From the NCBI RefSeq assembly GCF_001522545.3, contig NC_031776.1:34353705-34417704 (forward strand): DNA of 64,000 nt. The letters are read 5' to 3'. Source of the stretch: Parus major. Its lineage: Eukaryota > Chordata > Aves > Passeriformes > Paridae. The notes beneath the pieces are model-generated. The model did no database searches. It was not told the origin of the DNA and saw nothing but the letters and a program-made list of their open reading frames with translations. A program made the position numbers and the translations under genes. Shown here piece after piece: positions 38,901-49,960 of this stretch (its first letter is position 1; the number at the start of each line of letters is the position of its first letter).

Positions 38901-39739
38901 AAGATTGATTTTTTTTCTCTCCAAACCATGCATAAATCTCTTGATAAATCAGGTCATGCTTTGCACATGCAATAACACACCGTATAATTTTTACAACCGA
39001 TCATCTGATGTGTTGCACACTCTAAGGAAGAGTGTTGATTTAAGAATTTTGGCGCTGTGGTGGCAGATTTTCAAGGAAGATCATGTTGAGAAGTGCAAAG
39101 ACTACCTCAGGAGCCACGTCTCTTGTTCACTTGCGTCTGCATTTGAATCAAGAGGGTGCAGCTTATTTTGAAAACACCCAAACTTTGCATTAAATGGCCT
39201 GTCCAGGAATGAGTTATCCACATACCTGCCTTTAGTTAGGCTTTTTCCTCACTTTGGAGCTTTTAAACATGAATGAGAAGGTGGTTGAAAGGTCAATCAT
39301 GTTGTATTTCAAGTTTCTAGAGCCTTCTGCAGCGAGCCCTCCCAGCAATGTGTGTCACCTCTGTGCTGGAGTGGGAAGCCAGTGCTGTGTTTGGGGCTGT
39401 TCATTAATTCAGCTTCAGAACCCCAAATTTTCTGCTCTTAGACCTCTCTTTTTTCTTCATTACACATGCATAAAGCCTCTGTCTTTTACTATGGCTTTAA
39501 ATACCTGCTGCAGATATTCCTTGCTGCCTTTAGACACCAATGTTCAGTTTGCAAACCGATCACTCCCATTTAGATTTCACAGTGACTGCTTAGATACATT
39601 TAATTAAAGTGATAGACTAGAGTTCAACCAAGAAGTGTTGAGATAATTCCATTCCATCAGAGAGGAAATAACATTAAAATCCAGAAGGAACCCCACCTCC
39701 CTTTCCCATTTCTCCAGAATTACCGTCAGCCATGAGATT
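35961..39739. other. Gene-free DNA
   Basis: About 3.8 kb with no recognised gene or repeat. Overlapping frames up to 117 codons lack domains. A CpG-bearing unique patch lies near 38980-39120. Confidence 0.45.
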
Positions 39740-40150
39740 ATCTCCAAGGTTTCCTGGAGATGCATAAACCCAAAGCATGCCACGAACATCTACCTTTGAA
39801 TAGAATGAACCATCACTCATTCAAACAAACAAAACCCCTTCTGAGCCTAATATCCTTAGTGTCATCGTTAATTACAATATGCAATCATAATCATTTTGGA
39901 GGTAGACCTGGGGTTAATTTGGCCAATCAACTGCTGATCATTAGCAGTGGCCTATTGAAGTGTATGAAAATGATCCCCCGTAGTTCCTACACGTATGACG
40001 GAAGTAATACATTGTGTTCTTTTTTCCTACAGGCTGTGTGCCAAAGTATTAGTTTTCCCTGTGACTCCAATTCACAATTACTGGATACTTTTAGTTCTTA
40101 TCGTTTTTTTATGAACAGGTGGATAGGAAATCGTTTTGGCATAAAGTAAA
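39740..40150. other. Candidate conserved non-coding element
   Basis: Unique sequence with 'tcgttaattacaatatgc', 'aatcataatcattttgg' and an imperfect palindrome at 39921-39952 ('ggcc' outer ends, 'actgct'/'agcagt' arms). A 129-codon open frame spans 39760-40149, but its translation matches no family I know and the sequence reads like regulatory DNA. A coding exon is unlikely but is the main alternative. Confidence 0.33.
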
Positions 40151-41141
40151 CAGGGAGAGGTGCTGCAATGGGCTGTCTCTGTTTTAAAAGCTTGTTGCCA
40201 GACTTTTATTTTTCTTTTTATCTTTCCAGTTTTCTTTTTATAGCAGGCTTTGAAATAATATGCAGGTCTGTTTTGTCAGAAGTACAAAGAAGGGGTCTTT
40301 TGTAGCATTCTGTTGTGTCACTCTTCTTCTACCTGCACTGACACTGTTCTCCTCCTCAGGACCTTTGCTTCATTTGACTGGTAAAAACTGATTTCAGCAA
40401 AACTCCAAAAGTAGAAAAAGATGAGTCAAAATCTCTGTTTTTGAGCATCCACATAGCTTTTAGGGCCTGTTACCATGTGAATGTATATGCTAATATACCT
40501 GTAAAACAGAGGGGAGTATTTATGTGAAAACATAAATACAAAATGTACTTCCATTCCACAACACCACAGAGTACACGATTATGAATGCAACAGTTTAAAA
40601 TTATGGAACTTTGAAATATTCCTATGGTATTTGAATGGATAGACCTCCAGGATTCATCTTAATTGAATTAATTGTTTGTCCTGTGATTTGATCGCCTTTA
40701 GTGAAATCACAAAATAAGTTGTTTGTATATGAAATTGAAAATGAAAAGAAGTGGATCCAAGAGGTTCCTTTACACTGATAAATTAACAAGTGGTGGACAA
40801 AATAATAAAAGAGCCAATTCTCAGATAATTTGGAGGCTGAATAAAATTAGACATCTACAGCAAACATCTCTTTTTCCTGTGTCTAAAGAAGGATTTCCCA
40901 AATCAAGGCCACCAATCACATGTAATGTTTTAACTGCAGTGAATTGAACTGCTTCAAAGTAACAGAAGGGAAAAAAATTATATGAATGATCATATCAACT
41001 CTCTCTCTTCTCTGGTTCAGGATTTTTGTCTGGGAAAAGGGATGCTGTATCTGAAATGGAACAAAGTAATGATATGGTGAAAGGAAGAAAAAAGCTATAG
41101 TTGGAGGATATTTTGATTTTTTTTTAATAAAAACATTTTTG
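40151..41141. other. Gene-free DNA
   Basis: Nothing recognised. Confidence 0.45.
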
Positions 41142-41145
41142 CCCA
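41142..41145. repeat. Target-site duplication, left copy
   Basis: 'ccca' directly precedes the LTR start; the same four bases follow its end at 41847-41850. A 4-bp duplication is typical of class I (gammaretrovirus-like) elements, but four bases can match by chance. Confidence 0.45.
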
Positions 41146-41456
41146 TGCACTAGTGCCGAGGAAACATGAATGGGCATAAACGTCTATTTTTAATGAAAGA
41201 AAAAGAGTTGATTCACTCTCAGGCAGTAGTAACGTGTAACTTATTTTATAACAGCAAGAGCCAAGCATATGGTATTCATCATTAGCAGTAGCAACAGAAG
41301 CCGTTTCTGCCGGGCCGTGGCTGGATAGCACCGCTCCAGCGGCGAGCCCTGCCTCGCTGGGCTCCCACCTTCCTCTGCAGCCCTGCCCTGCCACCACTCC
41401 TTTTTGGGCTGCCCCAAAAACAGAGCCCAGAAAGATGAAGATATTAAAAGTAGACA

Positions 41457-41462
41457 TATTTA
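41457..41462 (-). other. LTR polyadenylation signal
   Basis: AATAAA on the minus strand, within the R region of the solo LTR. Confidence 0.6.
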
Positions 41463-41550
41463 TTGAAGGGCCTTCAGGTGTATTAAGAGCAGATGAGGCC
41501 TCCTCGAGGGGCTGCAGCCAAAATGGACAGTGGGCCACGGGTTTTTCACA

Positions 41551-41560
41551 CTTTTATAAG
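41551..41560 (-). promoter_or_regulatory. LTR TATA box
   Basis: 'cttataaaag' on the minus strand, upstream of the AATAAA signal at the distance expected for an LTR promoter. Just upstream on the same strand is an ATGCAAAT octamer (41577-41570). Confidence 0.6.
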
Positions 41561-41755
41561 TTTGGTCCATTTGCATGATGGGGATTCATCTTCCAGTTAC
41601 AGTTTCAGGTAACAAAGTAATTTACCCCCAGCTGACTCATCCCCCAACCCACTTTTGTTTATACTTTTCCAGGCCTGAGGTAGTGAGGTGTCCTTGATTC
41701 CCAGGCCCAGAGAGAAACTGTTTTGTCTAATCAAAATGTGAAGACAGTAACTAAC

Positions 41756-41769
41756 ACTCCATATGGAGT
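41756..41769. repeat. Perfect 14-bp palindrome in LTR U3
   Basis: 'actccatatggagt' is its own reverse complement. In a U3 region it may be a dimeric factor site. Confidence 0.5.
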
Positions 41770-41850
41770 TTAGAGTCATACACTAAAGAATTGCAAAGAG
41801 ATTGCAAATATGTAAAAAATATAAAAGCTAAAATCCTATAGTGTCACCCA

Positions 41851-42410
41851 TGGCCCCAGCATGTCATCTAAGATTCCAACCCCATCAGCTGCTCTTGTAT
41901 CTGTGGCCTTCTCACTGAAACCAGTTCCATAATTAATGGTGTTTTACCTTTGTTTGCCCCTTTTTCATGCTACTGGTTGTGAGCTGTACTCATCTACAGG
42001 GCTATCAGGTCTATCTGAAGAAACACTATGTGACAAGAAGAGCTTTTTATTTATTTTTCCCACCTCCTCTCAGCAATTGGCTGGGCAGCTTGGAGATGCG
42101 AATCAAAGCTGGAGCTGTCAGTGAGCAGCTTTTAAAAAGTCCTTACCATTCCCCATTATCATTATGCTTACACACTACACCAGCAGCTAAACTTTGGCTT
42201 GATAGTCACAGCCATCATCTCTATTCCTCTATAGCTTTCAAAATGTTCCTCTAAAACAGAAATTCCTGGCAACGCCAGGATGGAGACAAATGTTTAATAA
42301 TATCCATGTTACTAATGATAAAACTGAGACACAGCTTGTTCAACGTGGCCAAACCCAAGTGTGTTATGCAGTGAGAGATCTCCATGTGGGCAACAACCAT
42401 GCCAGATCCC
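41851..42410. other. Gene-free DNA
   Basis: Nothing recognised between the LTR and the minisatellite. Confidence 0.45.
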
Positions 42411-42567
42411 TGTCACACCAGCCCTGGCTACCAGGACAGCCCAGAGGTCACTGTCACACCAGCCCTGGCTACCAGGACAGCCCAGAGGTCACTGTCACAC
42501 CAGCCCTGGCTACCAGGACAGCCCAAAGTCCCCTGTCACACCAGCCCTGGCTACCAGAACAGCCCAA
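42411..42567. repeat. 41-bp minisatellite, about 3.8 copies
   Basis: Units start at 42411, 42452, 42493 and 42534, each 'tgtcacaccagccctggcta' plus 'ccaggacagcccagaggtca' with minor changes. The first two are identical; the third and fourth diverge near their ends ('aaagtccc', 'ccagaacag'). Because 41 is not a multiple of three, the same repeat is read in all three frames in turn, which explains three overlapping repetitive open frames here. They are not genes. Confidence 0.95.
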
Positions 42568-42869
42568 CTCTACCCCTGCAGACTCCTCATGTCATTCCTC
42601 AGTGACCTTTGGTGTGCTCTCAGCAATTACTGTGGTGCTGTCTTAAATTCCACTCCAGGTGAGGGGAGGTTCATACAGCTATTTGTTTTCAGATATCAAG
42701 TTGGATGGAAAAATTTTGCTGCCTTGCAATGGACTTTGGAGTGGGGAAAACTCGAGCTCTGGGTTTATTGTATTTGTGGATATTTAGTGATTGGAGATGG
42801 GGTGCATATAAATTGTTTATAAAACAGTAGAGTTGCTAAAATTTCACATAAACTACAAAAGAAAGTGTG
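42568..42869. other. Gene-free DNA
   Basis: Nothing recognised between the minisatellite and the CR1 copy. Confidence 0.45.
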
Positions 42870-43055
42870 CTGAGGCCCTGGCACAGGTTGCCCAGAGAAG
42901 TTGTGTCTGCTTCATCCCTGGAAGTGTCCAAGGCCAGGCTGGACCAGGACTTGGAGCAACCTGGGCTAGTGGAAGGTTTCCCTGCCCTTGGCAGGGGGTG
43001 GAATGAGATGAGCTTTAAGGTCCCTTCCAATCCAACTTATTCAATGATTTTGTAA
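42870..43055 (+). mobile_element. CR1 LINE 3' end
   Basis: A clean 3' fragment: 'ctgaggccctggcacaggtt', 'gcccagagaagttgtgtctg', 'catccctggaagtgtccaag', 'gcaacctgggctagtggaag', 'tttaaggtcccttccaatcc' and the octamer-like end 'ttcaatgattttgtaat'. At 186 bp and among the less diverged copies here, it is the best reference for the CR1 subfamily present. Confidence 0.95.
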
Positions 43056-46000
43056 TCATTTGTAACCTTTATTAACTGTTAAAATTCTTGTTCACAACTT
43101 TTATTCTTATGAAAAGTCACTTATTCCTCAACATCAAGCTTTCCGCTGTTAATTTCTGTGTTCATTTAAATTGAGAGAGATGAATCCAACAACAGACTGG
43201 CCTGTGAGCACTCTATTGTTGTTGTCCTCAAAATTCCAATTCAATTTGTACTTTGTTTTTACAAAATCCCATGATATTGTGTAAAACATCGTTATGTTAT
43301 GCCCTTACTAGATTGTATCAAATCAGGAAAATCATTGGAGGCTATCATTCATCTCAGAATACTTTAATTAGTGGATTTCTTTATCTGTCTTAAATTACTA
43401 ACTTCCTCCTTGAAACTAGAAAAGTATGGAGAGCATCATTAGTTCTGTGTCTGTATTGCACTTGAGCACTGCCAGAATTATAAGTCTGTGACTGAAACGT
43501 GCATTTTGCTTTCATTTATGTTCTAGTTTCCCCCTTCCTTCACTGTATCACAATTTTCCATATGAAACACAATGCTTCTGTCTTTCTGTTTCTGTTCAAG
43601 GCTGGTTTGTAACGATGGTAAGATTTTGTGAATACTAATACAGGTATTTGTATTCTCTACAGGGAAAGCAACATCGGTTCTGGTCTGTAAATATGTACAA
43701 CAGTTTATGACTTTCATGAAATATTGGAGGAACACAGAGATGAGAAGTTTAGTAGTATGGTAAGAAAGCCAAAATCCAAACAATGCTTCAAAGGCTTTTA
43801 AAATAAATCTTTATGTTGGTGTTGACAAAACTCAAGTAGTGCCATTTGAGACAGATTTTTCCATTGAGAGACAATTTCAAAAGCACAATTATATTCATAT
43901 TTGGCCAAAGTGGTGTCCTATCTGAGGCCACCTAGATGCAGAGCAAGCTGAATTAATGCATCAGCCTCTATCTAGGGCTAAAGGACCAAGGAATTCAAAG
44001 AAGATTCCCCTCTCAGAAGAATGCAGAAGAGCTGATGGACTTATTCCATAGTGAAAAACATCCCAGATATCCTGAGATAAAAAAATTCTGTATTTCTGCT
44101 TCAGACCATTTTGCTCACCAAAATTTGGGTATCTGCTTGGCTGAGGCAAACCATTAGCCATTGTTTGGTACCAAGGTCTGAAAGTCATTAATGCAATAAA
44201 TTAATAGTTTAGCACAAAATTTAAGTGTTTTTGTTTCGGGTTTTTTTTTAAATTATAGGTTATTTCCTCTTCATTCCCTTTGAAAATTTTCCAATCCTAG
44301 AAAATTTTGTGAGAAAACTGAACTGACTGAGGTTCATATTTGAAAAGGGAGATGTGATAGGTCCAGCCTCTGTGATCAGGTAGTGCTGAATGCCTATCTG
44401 GGAAAACCCTTGTCCTGTAATCCACCAAATAAAGTGGTAACTTTTACCTGTCAGCCCCAAAGCTTGCAGAAAAGCAGAACCAATTAAGATAAGCAGTGAA
44501 ATTGAAACATGGTAAAAGGCTGGGGAAAAATGTGTGAAGAAGAGGAATTTCCCTTGCAATTCAAAGGCTAGGATTTCCATCCTTACTTGCAGCTCTTGGG
44601 GAGAGGAAGGTGATTAGAGAAGGTGGCTCTGCCTTTTACTCCCTGGGGAGGAGGGGATGAAGCATCCTGGACCTTGTGGCTTTTATGGGATGTTCTGAGC
44701 ACTTTGGAGATTTGGTAGGAGGAGGAAAATTTCTACCAGTTTCTGTTGCCAAGCTGCACACCACAAATGTGTCTGTAAGCCCTGAGAAATAAATATGACT
44801 GCAGCTTTGTTTATAAGTGGCATAAAAACAACAGAGACAGCCAGTCAGCCAGCTTTTATAAATTATAATTTTAAACTGAAAACATAATTTGAGGTCAAGG
44901 CTGCTGTTCTGATTTCCAGGAAATTTTTTTTCTTTTAATTCCCCGATTTTTACTTCTTCCTCCTTCATGCAATTTTACCCATGTTCCAATATTCAAAGCA
45001 GAAATAAATGAGGAATAAGGAGTACTATTCTTAGAGGGTAAAAGATGAAAATTTTAAATTATGTTGTGGGGTATTTTAGCTCTTTAAGCAACTCCATGTT
45101 TTCCTGAGGTAAAAGGTGTGCAGCCCTTCAGATTTTGTTGCTGTATTTTAGGGCTTCAGCTGCAGATGTGTTTGTGATCAGCCAAAATGGCCTTTGCAGC
45201 ACATTGGGGAGCACAGATTTTAAATCAGTTATTTAAATTAAAAAAAAACCAAATCCCTAACAACAATTCCACTACTACTGTAAAATTCTCCCAAATTGAA
45301 AGGTGTAGTGTTTGCATCATTGATATTGGCAGTAGATGTAGGAATTTGTATGAACTTTTGCTAATTAATCTCAACTGTTTATTTAAATTGAACAATATTT
45401 GCTTTTGTTGTTTATCATGCAGATGTCCTCCATTTAGTTTTTCTTTTTCTTTTTAAGCTTTCAAGGCTTTTTATTGCTGCCTAATCCCTTCGAATGTACT
45501 GTATATCACATTTATGAAATGTATGGGTACCAGAGAGAAGCAGACAACTTTGTTTTTAAACAAAGACCCCAGGATAAGGGGCGATGTTTTTCCCCTCACA
45601 GGTGATGGAGTACGTACAAAGAATGCAGCGGATAATGGCAGTCCTGTCCTCTGAACAGATGGTGATGGTCCTGTTGCTAGGATAAGGCCTGAAGAATTTA
45701 GTTTTTAATTCCACATTATTTGCCTCAGTGCCATGAATATCCCTAGGTTTCCTCAGGCAAAAATACAACAAACACACAGAAAGAGAAAGAGAAGTGACAT
45801 GCGGATAGAAAAGGAGACAGAGCACGGGAAAGGACTGGAGCCAGGTCAATAGAAGCTTTTGGGAAAATGTCTGCTCAGCTGTCTGCAATCACCTGGGTTT
45901 GAAAGGCAGGCAGGAAGGAAGATTGGTTTGGCATGAGAACGAGGCCTTTGATGCTTTAGATACCACAGAGAAAAATACGCATTTCTTCCCATTAGAAGTC

Positions 46001-47689
46001 TGTTGACTTTCCTAATTAAGATAAACATGTTTCTGAAGAAGTTAGCTCTCACAGTACTACATTTGTAAAAACAACCATGCTTTTAAAATATATACACAGA
46101 CAAGGACGTGTGCCAAGAACTAGTGCTGGTGTGGTCTTACAAATCACTTTACAGGAATATTTTTAAATCATTGCTTTATTTAAAAGTGAGCGGATTTCAT
46201 TCCCTCCAGTCAATTAAATATCTAATTTCAACTCAAGTAGATAATAACCAAAGTATTTTTATATAAATGAATGAACAGTTAGAAAACTGTTAAACACACA
46301 GCCCTCAAGCATGAAAAATATATTCGTTTAACTGTTTTATTCTTTTATGACTAATTTACTACAGAGATTTTTGCACTTACATCATTTTCAGTTTTGGCAC
46401 CGGGGGAAAGAAATCTTATTTAAAAAAATTAATTCAGATTGAAATTCTCAAGGATCCCTGTGCCACCTGAATTATTCTATCAACCATATTAAGGATGGGG
46501 TAGATGGTGCTGGTGGAGTTGTGATTTTTCCACAATGGCAATTTTGAGGAAAAAAACCAAAAAACCTGTGAAAACTTCCAGTCATCCAGTTCCCACAACA
46601 AAGCACGTGTTAAATATCAAAAAACATGTTGAATTCATAAAAGGACACAGTGCCTGTAAAATGTAGAATACCTGAGCTTTGGGGAATTAGTTGCAATATT
46701 GTCCCCTTTCTAGGTGGTTGTACAAAGCCAGACTGCATTAAATTTTAAATGATTTAAAGGAGCCCCATATCAGATGCTCTGGGATTGGTGTGTCTCTGGC
46801 TGAAATTGTTGATTTTTCCTCCATAGTGATTCTGGTAATTGGGATGTGATCCATGATTTATCACATAACAATATAGTGAGAAGGAAATGATACAATAAAT
46901 TGGCTTCTATTTTGTGCTTAAGAATAAGTTGAGGAAAATACAGATGAGGCTATATGGGATAGAAAATGCACTGTGTACCAAAATATATAGTATGTTATTT
47001 GTATGTGTATGTTTATGCATATATATATATAAAATTCATGGTTTTATCCTTAAAAATTGGCAGAATTTAATTTTATCAATAAAAGGATATTATGTCTCAG
47101 GAAGGGTTTCAAAACCAGCTCAGTTGGAAGAGAAACTTTTCCTGGTCTTCAAGCAGTTTCTGTTCTCATTTTCTATCCAGAAATATTAAGTAATATAAAA
47201 TGTATCAGAATTTATTGATATTCAATTCTCTGGATATCACATTGTCTGGGAACCACATAATCACTAAACAGGCAAGAAAATAATCACTAACACACTCTCA
47301 CTAATATATTCTATTTCCAAGCATTCCTTTATTTTTACCCCAATTTTTGGTGAAATTGGTGATTGGTTCATGGAATTTCTTATCTCTCATATTCATCTTG
47401 AAAAATATTCAACCAGCTTGTTGAATATTTGTTTTCTTAATTAGCACCTCTAGATGTTAGCTAGTTGTTCTCAGTTCTCACTTTTTTAGGGCATAGTCAC
47501 TTGTTCTACCCCATTCAGAGGATTAATAGAATTTTGCTTAATATTAGATGTTCATCAGAGGGATGTCTTGGGTGCAGATGACATCTGACTGCCTGAGGGA
47601 CACAGCTCCAACCTCTACGTGTCTTGGTGAGGCTGCTGAGTAGATGTATTTTTCAATTTATTGTACAAAATGATGAGGTGAATTTGGTT
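43056..47689. other. Gene-free DNA
   Basis: About 4.6 kb with no recognised gene or transposon. It includes a (TA)n run at about 47019-47030, AT-rich stretches, and a unique CpG-bearing patch near 45560-46080 that could be conserved. Frames are up to 110 codons without domains. Confidence 0.42.
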
Positions 47690-47930
47690 CACAGCCCTTC
47701 ATGTGTAAATAAATAAAAATACCTCTGAAACTTGAGCGGAGATGAAAGAAGCCATTTCCGTCGAGAGCGGGAGAAGTGGTTTCCCATGCCGTGTGCTTTG
47801 TGACACACACAGAAGCCTTTGTGGCTCATCTTGTTTATCCTTCGTATTCTAAGCAGGAGTCAGACACATGCCTTAAAATGGGATAATGTGTCACTTCTGA
47901 CATTGCTCTTTTTCTGTAGTTTGTGTTCTT
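47690..47930. other. Candidate conserved non-coding element
   Basis: Unique sequence with retained CpGs: 'cttgagcggagatg', 'catttccgtcgagagcggga', 'catgccgtgtgc' and 'tatccttcgtattc'. No open frame of note and no repeat. Texture-based inference. Confidence 0.28.
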
Positions 47931-48024
47931 TCCTTAAAAACTGGCTGTTCTTTTAGAAGCCTGTTGTGAAGAAAGATGTGTGTGCTATTCTTCTCAATTC
48001 CTGGTTCATGAAGTATCATACTCT

Positions 48025-48142
48025 GTGATCTTTTCAGATTATTAGAATGGAATCCAGATTAGAAAATGCTTTATGTTTTAATCGTGATCTTTTCAGATTA
48101 TTAGAATGGAATCCAGATTAGAAAATGCTTTATGTTTTAATC
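48025..48142. repeat. Perfect 59-bp tandem duplication
   Basis: The segment 48025-48083 (starting 'gtgatcttttcagattatta' and ending 'tgttttaatc') is repeated without a mismatch at 48084-48142. Identity implies a very recent event, a segregating variant or an assembly artefact. Confidence 0.97.
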
Positions 48143-48776
48143 TCATTACAGTGGTACATGAATTTCCTTAAAAACCAAGTTTTCTTTGCTTTCTAATCTT
48201 AGGCTATTTCTTTTTCATACAAACGCAAAAGGTGCCAGTGGCACAGCTACCTCATGTAATGAAACACATAGATTTCTCTTCTACTTATTTTATTTCTCAC
48301 ATTCATCATTCATATTTAATGCCACAGGCATTTGACTTCTTAATTCCCTATATTGAATAGAAGAGGCATGCACAGCATGCACTCTGGTTTAATGACTTGT
48401 AATTCTTCTTCATTGATGACACACTTTTTCACCTGGGAAACTTGTGGTGCCAAACTTCCTCTCACATGTGTGATGCAGTCAGTATCCTTAACAAGGTGGT
48501 GATGGCTGGAGAGTGGAATGACTGGAAAGTGTAAGGTCCTAACCTTAAATGCCTCTTAGAGTGAGAGAACACTGGCCTAAGGGTTTTTCTGGTGATATAT
48601 ATGTATATGTTTATTATTTTTTCCCTATAGTTGAGCCTCAGTTGCTGACTTCTCTCCTGCTGGCTCTATGACATGCCTCTTTGCTTATTCATTCTCTTTT
48701 TGTGAGCCAGATTTCGAGTAATACACAACTTTCCCACCCTAAGATAATTAATATTAACCTACTGAGCAGATTTGGG

Positions 48777-48844
48777 TTATGCTAGTAATATTTCCAACAT
48801 ATAGGAATATTTTTATTATGCTAGTAATATTTCCAACATATAGG
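48777..48844. repeat. 39-bp-period tandem duplication
   Basis: 'ttatgctagtaatatttcca' plus 'acatatagg' occurs exactly at 48777-48805 and 48816-48844, with an 11-bp AT spacer. The 29-bp match is perfect, so the event is recent. Confidence 0.95.
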
Positions 48845-49835
48845 TTTTGTAGACTTCAGCAGGACTAGAAGATTATATGACTGATAAATTACAGTGTCTG
48901 ATGTCAGTATTTTGGACTAAGATATGACGGACTAAGCACTATCCTGAATGTTATTGTTTATTTACAGACATCTCATAGGACTGTCATAGTTAGGGTTAGT
49001 TACTTGTAAAAGTGTAAGATTTTGGAATAAAATGTTCTGTAGAACTACAAAGCATTCAGGCCATTATAAGAACATTGCACCTTTCCAGGTTGTCAAAGCG
49101 CTTTAGAAGCATTTACCAGCCCTCATAGCACTGAAACATGGGAAATCTTATCTTTTATTGATTTCCCAAGTGGGTCGGCTGAGACATTGAAGAGTTCTGG
49201 TTTGCTAACTGTGAGCACTCTCATAGCCAAATGCAACGTCTGAAGGAAAACAAAAAATGATACTGAATTTCCCCTCGAACTATTACAGGGAAACCTTTTG
49301 GAGAGCTTTCCTCAGGAAAACAGAGGGAAAGAGACAGAGGGGAAGTTGCCTGGTTATTCAGGCAGAGCCCTCCTGAGTGGAAACAGGAGGACGTGGAGGG
49401 ATTTTGCAATTCGAGTCAGTTCCAGAGTAGAGGAATACTCTTCATTCAGAACTTGCTCAAGGCATGTGTTCTTCATGAGGATAGGTGGCATGTGGATGGA
49501 GGGGGAGATTTTTCTTTTGGAAGAGGAGGCCTAGGTATGAGATCAAGCCCAGTTTGGTTCCTCATGTTCCAGGAAAGGTGGAGGTTTCTGGTCCTTTTCA
49601 ATCTGACATCAATTTTTCAGCAAGATCCGAGAAGTGAAAGAAGTAATACTTGAGTGAGTGCAGAGATCACAAGAAAATGAATGTTATTCTATTCATGAAT
49701 GGTGATTTAACTGTGGTCTTAGTAATAGCCTTGAAGTTTTCCTTTGGAATATATCCTAAAGGATTAAAAAATAAATTAATGGTGCATGTTGGAAAAGACC
49801 TTCAAACATTTCAGCATAAAAATACAAAGCTTATG

Positions 49836-49960
49836 TCTGGAGGGATTTCAGAGGTCACCTAGTTCCAACTCCTGTCCCAAGGCAGGAGCAGCTCTACCTA
49901 AAATGTGCTTTGGGTGTCAGGTGGTTTTTTAGCCTTGGAAATTTTCCATTATTTTCATAA
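49836..49960 (-). mobile_element. CR1-like LINE 3' fragment, old
   Basis: 'ggagggatttcagaggtcac', 'ctagttccaactcctgtccc' and 'aaggcaggagcagctctacc' match the reverse complement of a CR1-group 3' end of an older subfamily. The sequence then decays ('gtgctttgggtgtcaggtgg') and no clear boundary remains. Confidence 0.7.

Larger units (their letters stand above)
41146..41846 (-). mobile_element. Solo LTR of an endogenous retrovirus
   Basis: This 701-bp element begins with TG and ends with CA on either strand (+ ends 'tgcactag' and 'atagtgtca', sharing an inverted CACTA). Read on the minus strand it has an AT-rich U3, a TATA box 'cttataaaag' (41560-41551), an AATAAA signal (41462-41457) about 90 bp downstream, and a G+C-rich U5 of about 300 bp. 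This is the U3-R-U5 order of a retroviral LTR. No gag, pol or env and no second LTR lie on either side, so recombination has probably left a solo LTR. The 147-codon minus-strand frame across U5 is not a gene. Family unassigned. Confidence 0.75.
47931..49835. other. Gene-free DNA with two tandem duplications
   Basis: No gene recognised. It carries the 59-bp and 39-bp duplications listed separately. A fragment at about 49789-49805 ('gttggaaaagaccttcaa') resembles a CR1 end but is too short to call. Confidence 0.45.

Noticed and set aside
41095..41538. 147-codon minus-strand frame
   Set aside because: It runs through the R/U5 part of the solo LTR and into flanking DNA, so it is not a gene.
42290..42822. 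Repetitive 'proteins' of 73-153 codons
   Set aside because: They are three frame readings of the 41-bp minisatellite.
44600..44850. Possible second LTR (AATAAA near 44790, TATA-like words)
   Set aside because: No TG/CA ends, no target duplication and no second signal at the right spacing were found.
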